Shown here: piece by piece, positions 16,004-25,244 of the stretch
How positions within the stretch are numbered: the stretch's first letter is position 1
Layout: each line of letters starts with the position of its first letter
Source: Sedimentisphaerales bacterium
Lineage (GTDB): Bacteria > Planctomycetota > Phycisphaerae > Sedimentisphaerales > Anaerobacaceae
DNA: 64,000 bases
NCBI GenBank assembly: GCA_016927855.1
Contig: JAFGLV010000049.1
Span: 1 to 64,000, forward strand
Direction of reading: 5' to 3'
Made by a program: the position numbers and the translations under genes
Notes under the pieces: model-generated
Seen by the model: only the letters and a program-made list of their open reading frames with translations
Database searches by the model: none
Told to the model about the DNA's origin: nothing

Positions 16004-19000
16004 ATGAGCGCGAATGCGATTTACCGTCAATTGACATTTCTGCTGCTTTTCGTCGCGTCCGCAAACGGCGCCCTGAGGATTGACTTCACTCAGACCACTG
16101 GCCCGGTGGAGCTGGGCTATCAGGGCTACTTCGCCGATCATGAATCGGCCGCGACGTTTACCCAGCAGTACTACAGTGCTTTCGGCACGACGGTCGCCGT
16201 GGTACCGGTTTGGCCCGCCAACCCCGCCGGCCAGGCCATGCAGATGATCGACCGGTCTTCAGGCTCCAGTCTCCTGACCGACTGGATCGGTACGGATGCG
16301 CGCGTGCCGAGCGCCGACCCGCTGGTTCTGGTTGTCAGCGGCCTGCTGGCGGGCAGCTTCTGGTGGACCTCGTATCACCACGATCCTCAAGACCAGACGG
16401 GTCTGTTCGATGTGACTGTGACCGATGCGGCCGGCTCGGTGACGACGAAGGCCGTTGATATCTCCAACGGCGCTCTCAACTTGAACGCGGTGACGAAGTT
16501 CGAGACCACCATCGTGTCCGACGGCGTCAATCCGGTGTTCGTGTTCTTTGACAATCGAGGCTACGCGAACGTCTCCGAGGCTTTCTTCGTCATGAACGCC
16601 TTGGAGCTGGAGGCTCTTGATCCGTCCTACGAAGAACCACCGCCCGTCGCAGGCCCGAATCAACCGTCGGTTGCGATCAGCGAGTTCGTCGCGTCCAACG
16701 ATCGCACTCTGGCCGATGGCGACGGCAACACGCCCGATTGGATCGAGCTGTACAACGGCACATCCAGGCCGGTTTCACTGGCTGGCTGGTGTCTGACCGA
16801 CAACGCGCGCGACCTGCAGAAATGGCCTTTCCCGCCGGGGACGACGCTGCTGGCCGGTGGGTATCTCGTCGTCTTTGCCTCAGGTCACGGCACGACGGAT
16901 TACGTCGATGCCAAGGGCAGCCTCCACACGAATTTCGCCCTCGACAAGAGCGGCGAGTACCTGGCGTTGGTCGGGCCTGACGGCGTCGTCCATGAATACG
17001 CGCCGTGCTTTCCGCTCCAGCAGGCCGATGTGTCCTACGGTCTGTGGCAGGGACAACTCCAGTACTTCGCGCCGCCAACGCCGGGACGGGCCAACGCACG
17101 AGGCTTCCGCGGGCTGACCGACAGGACGAAGCACAGCCACGAGCGAGGATTCTACGACGAGGCCTTCGATCTCTGGATCTCCTGCGCCACGCCGGACGTA
17201 TCGATTCGCTATACGCTGGACGGCTCGGAGCCGACGGACCACCATGGGATTGTCTACGATCCGAGCGCACCGATTCGCATCCTGACGACAACGTGCGTAC
17301 GATCGGTGGCGTACCGGGTCGGCTGGAAATCGCCCGAGGTGACGACGCACACGTACATCTTCGTCGATGACGTCGCCCGCCAACCGGCGAATCCACCGGG
17401 CTGGCCCGGTGACTGGGGCTACGATTCCGAAGTCCGCGGCACCGTGCCGGCCGACTACGAGATGGACCCGCGCGTCGTGGACAGCGCGCTGCCGGGCTAT
17501 TCCATCCGCGACGCGCTGCTCGACGTCCCGACGCTGTCCATCTCGATGCTCCCCGACGATTTCATCGGCCAGGTGGGCGGTATCTATACGCACCCACAGA
17601 GCCGTTGGGAACGCCAGTGCTCGATCGAGTACATTCTGCCCGATGCCTCGGGAGGTTTTCAATGCGACTGTAAGATTGAGGTTCACGGTAATTCGAGCCG
17701 CCGGCCGTGGCGGATGCAGAAACACTCGATGCGCCTGACGTTCACCAGCCAGTACGGCCCGGCCAAGCTCGACTACCCTCTCTTTCCGGAATCGGACGTG
17801 CAGGAATTCAACCAGCTAGTCTTGCGCGCCAGCTTCACCGATTCCTGGGCGCTTGTCTCGTGGTCCTCGTCGCGCTACCGTCCCAATGACTCCCAGTACA
17901 TCCGCGACGTCTGGATGAAGGAGAGCTTGCGCGAGATGGGCCAGCCCTCCAGCCATGGTCGTTTCGTGCACGTCTACTTCAACGGTCTTTACTTCGGCAT
18001 CTTCAACCTCACCGAGCGGGTGGACGCAGATTTCTTCGCCGACCATCTCGGAGGTCGGCCTGAGGATTGGGAGGTGAACGAGGACCTCTCCAGTCCCGGT
18101 TCGCGCTGGCGCGCCATGGTGGCGCTCGACCCGTCCACGCCGGCCGGCTACGCGCAGATACAGGAGTACCTCGACGTGAACGACCTCGCCGATTACATGC
18201 TGCTGCACTTCTACGCCGACGCGGAGGATTGGCCGCACCACAATGGGTACGCCGCCGCCAACGCGGCCAGTGATGACGGCAAGTTCCGCTTCTTCGTCTG
18301 GGACCAGGAGATCGTTCTCGATTACCACGGTCGCGCCGCCTCGCGCATCGACAGTACCGGCGGAGTGGGCGACCTCTTCCAGAAGATGCGCACCAGTGAC
18401 CAATTCCGCCTGCTCTTTGCCGATCGGGTCTACCGGCACTGTTTCAATGGTGGCGCTCTGAGTCTGCCCGTGTCGCAGGATCGCTACCTGCGCGTCGCCA
18501 ACTGGATCGACAAAGCCATCGTCGCCGAGTCCGCACGTTGGGGCGACACCCAGATGAGCACGCCCTATGGCAACACGATCGAGCAGCCCAACCCACCGGC
18601 CGACATCAACCACAACCTCTATCCGCCCGCGCCGCATGGGCCTGACTACTATTTCACGCGCGGAGACTCGTGGGTCGTCGAGCGGGACAACATCATCGCC
18701 AATTACCTTCCCGCCATCCACAATACCGCCAACTCTTACGCTCTACTCACCGTGCTCCGCGCGAGGGCTCTCTATCCGAACATCGATCCGCCGGAGTTTC
18801 GGATTGACGGGATAAATCAGCATGGGGGTCCCGTGTTGCCCGGCGCTGTGCTGACACTGCATGCTGCTGCCGACCAGGGAGCGATCTACTACACCTTGGA
18901 CGGCAGTGACCCGCGCGTGCCACCGGTCGGCGCGCAGCCGGGCGCTTCGCATGATCTGGTCAGCGAGCAGGCGGCCAAGCGCGTTCTCGTGCCGACGGGC

Positions 19001-19648
19001 GACATCGGCTCGGCCTGGACGGGCGGCACGCCCTATGACGATGCCGGCTGGCTTTCCGGCACGGGCGGCGTGGGATACGAGATGTCGTCGGGCTACGAAT
19101 CACTCATCGGCATTGACGTGGGGCCGCCAATGTACAGCGTCAGCACGAGTTGCTACCTTCGCATCCCGTTCACCATCACCGCCCAAGACCTGCGGGACCT
19201 GGGCAGCCTGGCGCTGGACGTGCGATACGACGATGGCTTCGTCGCCTACATCAACGGTGTCGAGGTGTGCCGCGGCACATTCGCCGGCACGCCTCGCTGG
19301 GACTCCGCTGCCGACGGTAGTCACTCGGACGTGGATGCGGTATATCCGGTCAGCTTCAACGTCACTGCCGGGATCGAGGCGCTGCGGGCAGGCGAGAACA
19401 TCCTCGCCATCCAGGGTCTGAACGCCTCCGCGACCAGTTCCGACTTCCTCATCAGCGCGGCGCTCAGCGGTCGGGAGGGCAGCCCGACCGGCCCCGGCGA
19501 TCCCAGCATCTCCCCGACCGCCGCCAGATACGTCGGTTCGATTGCCCTGACGCAAGACACGTGGGTCAAGGCCCGCGTGTTGTACAACGGTCAGTGGAGC
19601 GCCCTGCACGAAGCAGTCTATTCGGTAGACGCTCATCCTGAACCGTGA
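16004..19648 (+). CDS. Secreted CotH-kinase-like protein with lamin-tail domain (1214 aa)
   Basis: The signal peptide ends near VASANGA. The N-terminal domain (about 25-215) is homologous to that of 12903 (DWIGTDARV, YHHDPQDQTGLF). A lamin-tail domain follows (about 225-350; ISEFVASNDRTLADGDG, WIELYNGT, GWCLTD). A chitobiase-like module YTLDGSEPT sits near residue 410, a CotH-type domain (about 500-880; KIEVHGNSSRRPW, HVYFNGLYFGIFNLTERVD, FFVWDQEIVLD), a second YTLDGSDPR module near 965, and a C-terminal beta-sandwich (about 990-1150). CotH proteins are atypical kinases that phosphorylate surface proteins; here WDQE replaces the usual acidic pair, so activity is uncertain. I preferred ATG 16004 to 15953 because it starts the signal peptide. 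Confidence 0.88.
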   Translation: MSANAIYRQLTFLLLFVASANGALRIDFTQTTGPVELGYQGYFADHESAATFTQQYYSAFGTTVAVVPVWPANPAGQAMQMIDRSSGSSLLTDWIGTDARVPSADPLVLVVSGLLAGSFWWTSYHHDPQDQTGLFDVTVTDAAGSVTTKAVDISNGALNLNAVTKFETTIVSDGVNPVFVFFDNRGYANVSEAFFVMNALELEALDPSYEEPPPVAGPNQPSVAISEFVASNDRTLADGDGNTPDWIELYNGTSRPVSLAGWCLTDNARDLQKWPFPPGTTLLAGGYLVVFASGHGTTDYVDAKGSLHTNFALDKSGEYLALVGPDGVVHEYAPCFPLQQADVSYGLWQGQLQYFAPPTPGRANARGFRGLTDRTKHSHERGFYDEAFDLWISCATPDVSIRYTLDGSEPTDHHGIVYDPSAPIRILTTTCVRSVAYRVGWKSPEVTTHTYIFVDDVARQPANPPGWPGDWGYDSEVRGTVPADYEMDPRVVDSALPGYSIRDALLDVPTLSISMLPDDFIGQVGGIYTHPQSRWERQCSIEYILPDASGGFQCDCKIEVHGNSSRRPWRMQKHSMRLTFTSQYGPAKLDYPLFPESDVQEFNQLVLRASFTDSWALVSWSSSRYRPNDSQYIRDVWMKESLREMGQPSSHGRFVHVYFNGLYFGIFNLTERVDADFFADHLGGRPEDWEVNEDLSSPGSRWRAMVALDPSTPAGYAQIQEYLDVNDLADYMLLHFYADAEDWPHHNGYAAANAASDDGKFRFFVWDQEIVLDYHGRAASRIDSTGGVGDLFQKMRTSDQFRLLFADRVYRHCFNGGALSLPVSQDRYLRVANWIDKAIVAESARWGDTQMSTPYGNTIEQPNPPADINHNLYPPAPHGPDYYFTRGDSWVVERDNIIANYLPAIHNTANSYALLTVLRARALYPNIDPPEFRIDGINQHGGPVLPGAVLTLHAAADQGAIYYTLDGSDPRVPPVGAQPGASHDLVSEQAAKRVLVPTGDIGSAWTGGTPYDDAGWLSGTGGVGYEMSSGYESLIGIDVGPPMYSVSTSCYLRIPFTITAQDLRDLGSLALDVRYDDGFVAYINGVEVCRGTFAGTPRWDSAADGSHSDVDAVYPVSFNVTAGIEALRAGENILAIQGLNASATSSDFLISAALSGREGSPTGPGDPSISPTAARYVGSIALTQDTWVKARVLYNGQWSALHEAVYSVDAHPEP

Positions 19649-19702
19649 GCGGTGTCAACGCGTATCCCTGGGGATGCTGTACATATGCTGTGAAAGCCAG
19701 AG

Positions 19703-20461
19703 ATGAACGTCTTTTCACTTGCCGATGACAGAGCGATCGTTACCGGCGGCGGGTCAGGCTTGGGCGCCGCCATCGCAGAATGTCTGGTCAGCGCTCGTGC
19801 GCGGGTGCTGATTTGCGGCCGCCACGAGGATGCACTGCGCCGGACCTGCGCACGCTTGGGCGCACGGACTTCGTATCTCGTGCATGACGTCACCGATGTT
19901 GCCCGGTCGGATCGGCTGATGGAGGCCGCGGCCGGCAAGAACGGCGGGCCGGCCACCATCCTCATCAACAACGCCGGCATCCACTTGCGAAAGCCTGCGG
20001 TGGACGAGAGTCCGGACGAGTTGCGACAGTTGTTCGACACGCACGTACTTGGGGCAACATCCCTGGCGCGTGCGGTAGCACCGAGCATGATCGAGCAGGG
20101 CAAGGGGTCTATCGTTTTCATCACCTCGATGGCGGCGCTCTTCGGCATCCCGCAAGTCGCGGCGTATTCGGCCGCCAAGTCGGCGCTGCTCGGGCTCGTC
20201 CGCGCGCTGGCGGTGGAATGGTCGCCGCACGGCGTACGCGTCAACGCCATCGCTCCCGGCTGGATCGACACACCCATGTTGCACCGTACCGTGGACACCG
20301 ATCCCCACCGCAAGAGTAAGATACTCGCACGAACGCCTCTGGGCCGGTTCGGGGAGCCGAGCGACGTCGGCTGGGCAGCGGTCTACCTGTGTTCGCCACA
20401 GGCCAAATTCGTGACCGGCCAGCAATTGGTCGTTGATGGCGGCGTGAGCATAGGATTCTGA
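19703..20461 (+). CDS. SDR oxidoreductase, probable fructuronate/mannonate reductase (252 aa)
   Basis: Classical short-chain dehydrogenase: nucleotide-binding TGGGSGLG (residues 15-22), NNAG near 90, catalytic Ser in ITSMAALFG and YSAAK, and a C-terminal VDGG. It overlaps the start of uxuA by the TGATG arrangement at 20459-20463, so the two are translationally coupled. In Bacillus subtilis the mannonate oxidoreductase UxuB/YjmF is also an SDR, so reduction of fructuronate to mannonate before UxuA is the best guess. Sequence alone does not fix the substrate. Confidence 0.9.
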   Translation: MNVFSLADDRAIVTGGGSGLGAAIAECLVSARARVLICGRHEDALRRTCARLGARTSYLVHDVTDVARSDRLMEAAAGKNGGPATILINNAGIHLRKPAVDESPDELRQLFDTHVLGATSLARAVAPSMIEQGKGSIVFITSMAALFGIPQVAAYSAAKSALLGLVRALAVEWSPHGVRVNAIAPGWIDTPMLHRTVDTDPHRKSKILARTPLGRFGEPSDVGWAAVYLCSPQAKFVTGQQLVVDGGVSIGF

Positions 20462-21525
20462 TGAAGATCGGACTGGGACTCTATCGGCACCAGCTCAACC
20501 GCGAGCACTATGACTTTGCCCGGCAGTGCGGCGCCACGCATCTGGTCGTACACCTCGTCGATTACTTCCAGCAAGGACGACACAATCCCGGCGACAACCA
20601 GCCCACCGGTGGCAGCGCCGGTTGGGGACGCGCCGGAGACGCCGACCGGCTGTGGACCGTCGAGGAGCTTGCCTCCCTCAAACGCAATATCAACGCGGCC
20701 GGGCTCGAACTCGAAGCCGTCGAGAATCTCGACCCGGCCCACTGGCACGACGTTCTGCTCGACGGGCCGAAGAAGGCCGAGCAGCTCGAGAATGTCAAGA
20801 CGATCCTGCGCCGTCTGGGCCAGGTAGGCATCCCGGTGATGGGCTACAACTTCAGCATCGCCGGCGTCGCCGGCCGCGTAATCGGTCGGTTCGCGCGGGG
20901 AAATGCGCTCTCTGTCGGCATGGATGGCGCCGACGACGCGCCCATCCCGCAGGGCATGGTCTGGAACATGGTCTACGATCCCGGTGCTCCGCCAGGGGTC
21001 CTTCCCGAGATCAGCGACGACGAGCTCTGGCGGCGAGTGGAGGGCTTTCTCAAGGCAGTGCTACCCGTTGCGGAGGAGGCAGGCGTCACGCTGGCGGCGC
21101 ATCCTGACGATCCGCCGGTGTCGCGCCTGCGCCGTCAGCCCCGTCTGGTGTACCAGCCTCGCATGTACCAGCGCCTGATCGATATCGACCCGAGGCCCGC
21201 TAACAGGCTCGAATTCTGCATCGGTACGCTCGCGGAGATGACCGAAGGAGACCTCTACGACGCCGTCGAGCAGTATAGCCGCCAGCGCCGAATAGCCTAC
21301 GTGCATCTGCGTAATATCGCCGGCAAGGCGCCGCACTATCGCGAGACTTTCATTGACGACGGCGACGTAGACATCGTGCGAGTCCTGAGCATCCTCCATC
21401 GAAACGGATTCGACGGGGTGGTGATTCCCGACCACGCGCCTCAGATGACGTGTTCGGCGCCTTGGCACGCCGGCATGGCGCATGCGCTGGGTTTCATCGG
21501 GGCTGCGTTGAAAAGCATATCGTGA
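20461..21525 (+). CDS. uxuA: Mannonate dehydratase
   Basis: A 354-aa TIM-barrel enzyme of the UxuA family, converting D-mannonate to 2-keto-3-deoxygluconate in glucuronate catabolism. Family features: an N-terminal strand with HLVVHLVDYF-like residues, VENLDPAHWHDVLLDG, the metal/substrate motif AAHPDDPPVSRLR, FCIGTLAEM (metal-binding Cys), VHLRNI, and the C-terminal FDGVVIPDHAPQM. The length is normal for the family. It is coupled to the upstream SDR. With GH28 and GH127 genes elsewhere in the window it fits a plant or algal polysaccharide diet. Confidence 0.93.
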   Translation: MKIGLGLYRHQLNREHYDFARQCGATHLVVHLVDYFQQGRHNPGDNQPTGGSAGWGRAGDADRLWTVEELASLKRNINAAGLELEAVENLDPAHWHDVLLDGPKKAEQLENVKTILRRLGQVGIPVMGYNFSIAGVAGRVIGRFARGNALSVGMDGADDAPIPQGMVWNMVYDPGAPPGVLPEISDDELWRRVEGFLKAVLPVAEEAGVTLAAHPDDPPVSRLRRQPRLVYQPRMYQRLIDIDPRPANRLEFCIGTLAEMTEGDLYDAVEQYSRQRRIAYVHLRNIAGKAPHYRETFIDDGDVDIVRVLSILHRNGFDGVVIPDHAPQMTCSAPWHAGMAHALGFIGAALKSIS

Positions 21526-21618
21526 AGTGGGCCTCGTGAAGCGTGAAGCGACATCGGGCATCCTGCGCGCCGCGTTGGCCTTGACGCCGGTCACCCCGAA
21601 TCGTAGAGTGGTAGGTTG

Positions 21619-21640
21619 TAGGGTGGATCTTAGCCCATGC
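21619..21640 (+). repeat. TAGGxxGGAxxTTAGCCCATGC repeat, copy 1
   Basis: The 22 bases at 21619-21640 match 31048-31069 at 18 of 22 positions, both ending TTAGCCCATGC. Both lie next to gene starts. This copy contains the first ATG (21637) of the following gene, which makes that start doubtful. Confidence 0.5.
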
Positions 21641-24600
21641 TGATGACCACACACTTTGGCGGGATGTGTCTCGTGGCAAGACTGGCAGACTGTAGTCGTA
21701 GACGCAGGACGGGCTCCTCTTCGTTCGTGCGCCTGGCGGTGCTCGTAGCAGCGACGTTTGTTCTGCTCGGCTGTGCTTCTGAACCGGCCAACCAGGCACC
21801 GCCGCTGCAGGTCAATGTCTCTGAGCCCGTTCGACAGGCTCTTGTACGATTCAACCAAGGTGCGGCGCTGCTGGAGCAGTACAAGTACGTCGAGGCGGCC
21901 GAAGCATTCGAGCAGGTCCTCCAGACCGCGTCGGGTTGGACGGCAGCCAGGTTCAACCTGGGTCTGGCCTACCTGAACACGCAGGAGGAGGCCGGGGCCC
22001 AGGAGAACTTGAACAAATCCAGGGAGGCGTTCGAGTCGGTCCTTCGGGAGACCCCGGACCATCGCTACGCGCGGTTCTGCCTGGGGTTGTACTACCAGCA
22101 TATTGGCGAGCACGGCGCGGCGCTGGAGTGCTTTCGGGCCGTCCATGAAGCCGACCCCAATGACCCGCACGCTGCCTACAAGTACGCCGAGACCCTCATC
22201 AACCAGGAGCAGAGAGAGCCTGCCGCCAGGCTGCTCGAACGAATCGTCGAGCAGGATCCCGGCTTCGTCTCGGCCGTGTACCGCCTGGCCATGGTCTACC
22301 AGCGGGTGGGCCGGCGCGACGAGGCGCGCGATCTGTTCGCACGGTTCCGAGAGCTCCAGAACGCCGAGTTGACCGGCGGCACGTTCGCGGTCCTGAACGC
22401 CTATGGGAGTGTGGGCAGGTATTGTCTGGCACTTGGCGCAGACGGCCTTCCGATTCAGCCGTCTCAAGCGCCCTCGTCGCGGGTGGTCTTCTCGCCGCAG
22501 TTCAAACGGTTTTCAGAGCCGGTGTCGGCGTGGAGGGCCGGACAGGTGAGCGTGAAACTGCCCGGTGTCGCGGCCGGTGACGTGGATGCGGATGGCGACA
22601 TCGACCTTTGTATCTGCGCCCTCGGCGCTAACGGCGATACCGCGCTCTATCTCAATGATGGCAGCGGAGCATTCGAGAGAGGCCAGGTCCTGGCCGAGCA
22701 AGGCATCTGTCCGGCCCTGGGCGATGTGGACAACGATGGCGACCTCGATCTCTGGCTTGGACGCATCGGTGCCGACATGTACTTCACCAACGACGGCACG
22801 GGACATTTCACCCAGGCCGAGCTTGGCGGCGTCGCGCCGCCCGACGTCGGCACGCACAGCGCGCGTCTGGTCGACATCGACAGCGACGGCGATCTCGATC
22901 TCATGGCCTTTCACCTGACCGAAGGCTCAATTCCCAGAAACGAGCCGGGTCAGGGCGTCGCGAACAACGTGTTCAACAACAATCGCGACGGCTCCTTCGC
23001 CGATATCGCGGAGAAACTCGGTTTGACGTTGGCGACGTTCGCTGTTGCAGCTTCCGTCTGCGACGATTTCGACAACGATCGCGATCTGGATATGGTCATT
23101 TTCGCGCAGGGTGGTTCGCCTATCGGGTGGGTCAACGATCGGGTCTGGCGATATCACGCGCTGACTGCCGAAAGCATGGGGATTGCCGGCATCGAGAATG
23201 TGCTCGGCGCCACGACCGGCGATCCTGACGGCGATGGCGATCGCGACCTGCTCGTGTTCACTGAGAGCGCGGTTCATCTGTTTCTGAACACCGGCGGCTT
23301 TCGGTTTGAGCGCGATTCCGAGTTCACGCAGCGTTGCGGGCGCACCGGCGCTTCCGGCGGCCAGTTCGTCGATATCGACAACGATGGCGATCTCGACATT
23401 ATGGTCGCGGACCGGTTGCGGCCCGACGGCCGGCGCGGTCCGGCGCTGCTGGTGAACGAGTGGCCGCGACGTCGGTTCACCGGTGCGGCTGAGATGGACC
23501 CAGGCCTGCTCCTGGAGGTGCTGACATTCGACGGGTACGCCAGTTGCATCGCTGCCGATTTCACCGGCAACGGGATCTGTGACGTCTTCCTGGCGCCTGC
23601 AAACGAGGCGCCCTTCCTGGTCGAGAACGCCACGAAAGGGGGACATTGGATCCAGGTGGACCTGCAGGGCATTCAAGGCGAGGATGGCAAGTCGCGCTCG
23701 AACAACTCGGCGATCGGGGCTCGCGTCGATGTCAAGGCGGGCTTGATCTCGCAGCAGCACGTGGTCGGTGTTCCTTCGGGGCCGGTGGCGTCGCCACCAC
23801 TGCGGGTTCACGCCGGGTTGGGGGCGCAGACGCAGGTGGATTGGCTGCGCATCACTTGGCCGGACGCGGTCCTGCAGGCAGAGCTTGAATTGCCTGCCGA
23901 TCAGACCGTGAAGATTGCGGAGGTTCAGCGAAAGGTCTCTTCCTGCCCGCACCTGTTTGCATGGAACGGCTCACATATCGAGTTCGTGTCCGACTTCGGC
24001 GGCATGGGCGGGCTGGGCTATCTCGTTGCTCCCGGCACTTACGCGCCGCCCGACTCGACGGAGTACGTCCCGGTTCCGAACCTCGCGCCGCGCAACGGGG
24101 AATATCTCCTTCAGGTCGTCGAACCGCTCGAAGAAATCGTCTACATGGATGAAGTCAAGCTGCTGGCGGTCGATCATCCCGCTGGCACGACGGTCTATCC
24201 CAACGAGATGATGGCGGTCAACGCACCGGCGCCGGAGTTCGAGCTGTTCTGTGTCGGCGAGACCATCGAGCCGGTCCGCGCGGTCGATCATCGCGGCGCG
24301 GAGGTCACGCAGGCGATCAAGGCTGTGGATCGAGTCTACGCGGGACCGACGCAGCCGGATCCGCGCTTTGTCGGCTACGCGGAGGAGCACTTCGTCGAGT
24401 TAGATTTTGGCGAGCGTTTGTCGTCGATTTCGTCTGACGCACGTCTAATTTTGTTCCTCTATGGCTGGGTCCACTACGGTTATTCGGCCACGAATTTCGC
24501 CGCTGGCCAGGCGGGCATCGCGCTGCAGGCGCCGAGCATTTATGCCGAGCGTGAAGGCCGGTGGGTCGAGCTGTTCCATGAGGTTGGCTACCCGGCCGGC

Positions 24601-25197
24601 ATTCGGCACATGATGACACTGGACGTGACCGGCAAGCTCCTGCCGACGGATCGGCGCATTCGAATCGCCACGAACATGGAGCTCTATTGGGACCAGATCT
24701 TCGTCGCGTCGGTGCTCACCGACGCTGCACGGAGCGTGCATTCGATCGACCTAGACAGCGCCGATCTCCATTTCTTCGGTTATCCGCGAGAGTATTCACC
24801 GGACGGTCGGCACCCGAACCTGTATGACTACAGTCAGGTCGATCGGGCCTTGCCGTGGAAGACCATGCGCGGCGCGTACACGCGCTACGGTGACGTGACG
24901 ACCCTGCTGCAGGCGCCCGACGATCGGTACGTGATTATGGGACCAGGCGAAGAAATCACGCTCCACTTCCCGGCGGATACGGCAGGGCAGCCTGCGTCGG
25001 GATCCCGAAGGTCCTTCATCCTTAAGACCGATAGTTACTGCAAGGACATGGACCTGTACACCGCCTATCCGGAGACGGTCGAGCCTCTGCCTTTCCACGG
25101 CATGAGCACGTATCCGTACGAAATCGACGAGCGCTATCCCGAAGGCGAGGAACATCAGAAATACCACGTGGAATTCAACACGCGCCATATACGGTGA
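21637..25197 (+). CDS. Lipoprotein with TPR, FG-GAP/VCBS and UnbV domains (1186 aa)
   Basis: Lipoprotein signal with lipobox VLLGC. TPR units occupy about 60-250. An FG-GAP/VCBS beta-propeller (about 290-650) has calcium-binding repeats DVDADGDIDL, DVDNDGDLDL, DIDSDGDLDL and DIDNDGDLDI. An ASPIC/UnbV domain follows (about 660-760), then a ~400-residue C-terminal region of unrecognised fold with many Tyr and Pro. ATG 21637 lies inside a repeat; ATG 21664 is an alternative that keeps the signal peptide. It heads a set with 25245 and 26588. Family members are extracytoplasmic, often adhesion- or catabolism-linked, with no proven reaction. Confidence 0.88.
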   Translation: MLMTTHFGGMCLVARLADCSRRRRTGSSSFVRLAVLVAATFVLLGCASEPANQAPPLQVNVSEPVRQALVRFNQGAALLEQYKYVEAAEAFEQVLQTASGWTAARFNLGLAYLNTQEEAGAQENLNKSREAFESVLRETPDHRYARFCLGLYYQHIGEHGAALECFRAVHEADPNDPHAAYKYAETLINQEQREPAARLLERIVEQDPGFVSAVYRLAMVYQRVGRRDEARDLFARFRELQNAELTGGTFAVLNAYGSVGRYCLALGADGLPIQPSQAPSSRVVFSPQFKRFSEPVSAWRAGQVSVKLPGVAAGDVDADGDIDLCICALGANGDTALYLNDGSGAFERGQVLAEQGICPALGDVDNDGDLDLWLGRIGADMYFTNDGTGHFTQAELGGVAPPDVGTHSARLVDIDSDGDLDLMAFHLTEGSIPRNEPGQGVANNVFNNNRDGSFADIAEKLGLTLATFAVAASVCDDFDNDRDLDMVIFAQGGSPIGWVNDRVWRYHALTAESMGIAGIENVLGATTGDPDGDGDRDLLVFTESAVHLFLNTGGFRFERDSEFTQRCGRTGASGGQFVDIDNDGDLDIMVADRLRPDGRRGPALLVNEWPRRRFTGAAEMDPGLLLEVLTFDGYASCIAADFTGNGICDVFLAPANEAPFLVENATKGGHWIQVDLQGIQGEDGKSRSNNSAIGARVDVKAGLISQQHVVGVPSGPVASPPLRVHAGLGAQTQVDWLRITWPDAVLQAELELPADQTVKIAEVQRKVSSCPHLFAWNGSHIEFVSDFGGMGGLGYLVAPGTYAPPDSTEYVPVPNLAPRNGEYLLQVVEPLEEIVYMDEVKLLAVDHPAGTTVYPNEMMAVNAPAPEFELFCVGETIEPVRAVDHRGAEVTQAIKAVDRVYAGPTQPDPRFVGYAEEHFVELDFGERLSSISSDARLILFLYGWVHYGYSATNFAAGQAGIALQAPSIYAEREGRWVELFHEVGYPAGIRHMMTLDVTGKLLPTDRRIRIATNMELYWDQIFVASVLTDAARSVHSIDLDSADLHFFGYPREYSPDGRHPNLYDYSQVDRALPWKTMRGAYTRYGDVTTLLQAPDDRYVIMGPGEEITLHFPADTAGQPASGSRRSFILKTDSYCKDMDLYTAYPETVEPLPFHGMSTYPYEIDERYPEGEEHQKYHVEFNTRHIR

Positions 25198-25244
25198 GCC
25201 GATAGGGAACGGTGATAAAAGGCCCTGATTTTCCGTGGTGGACT

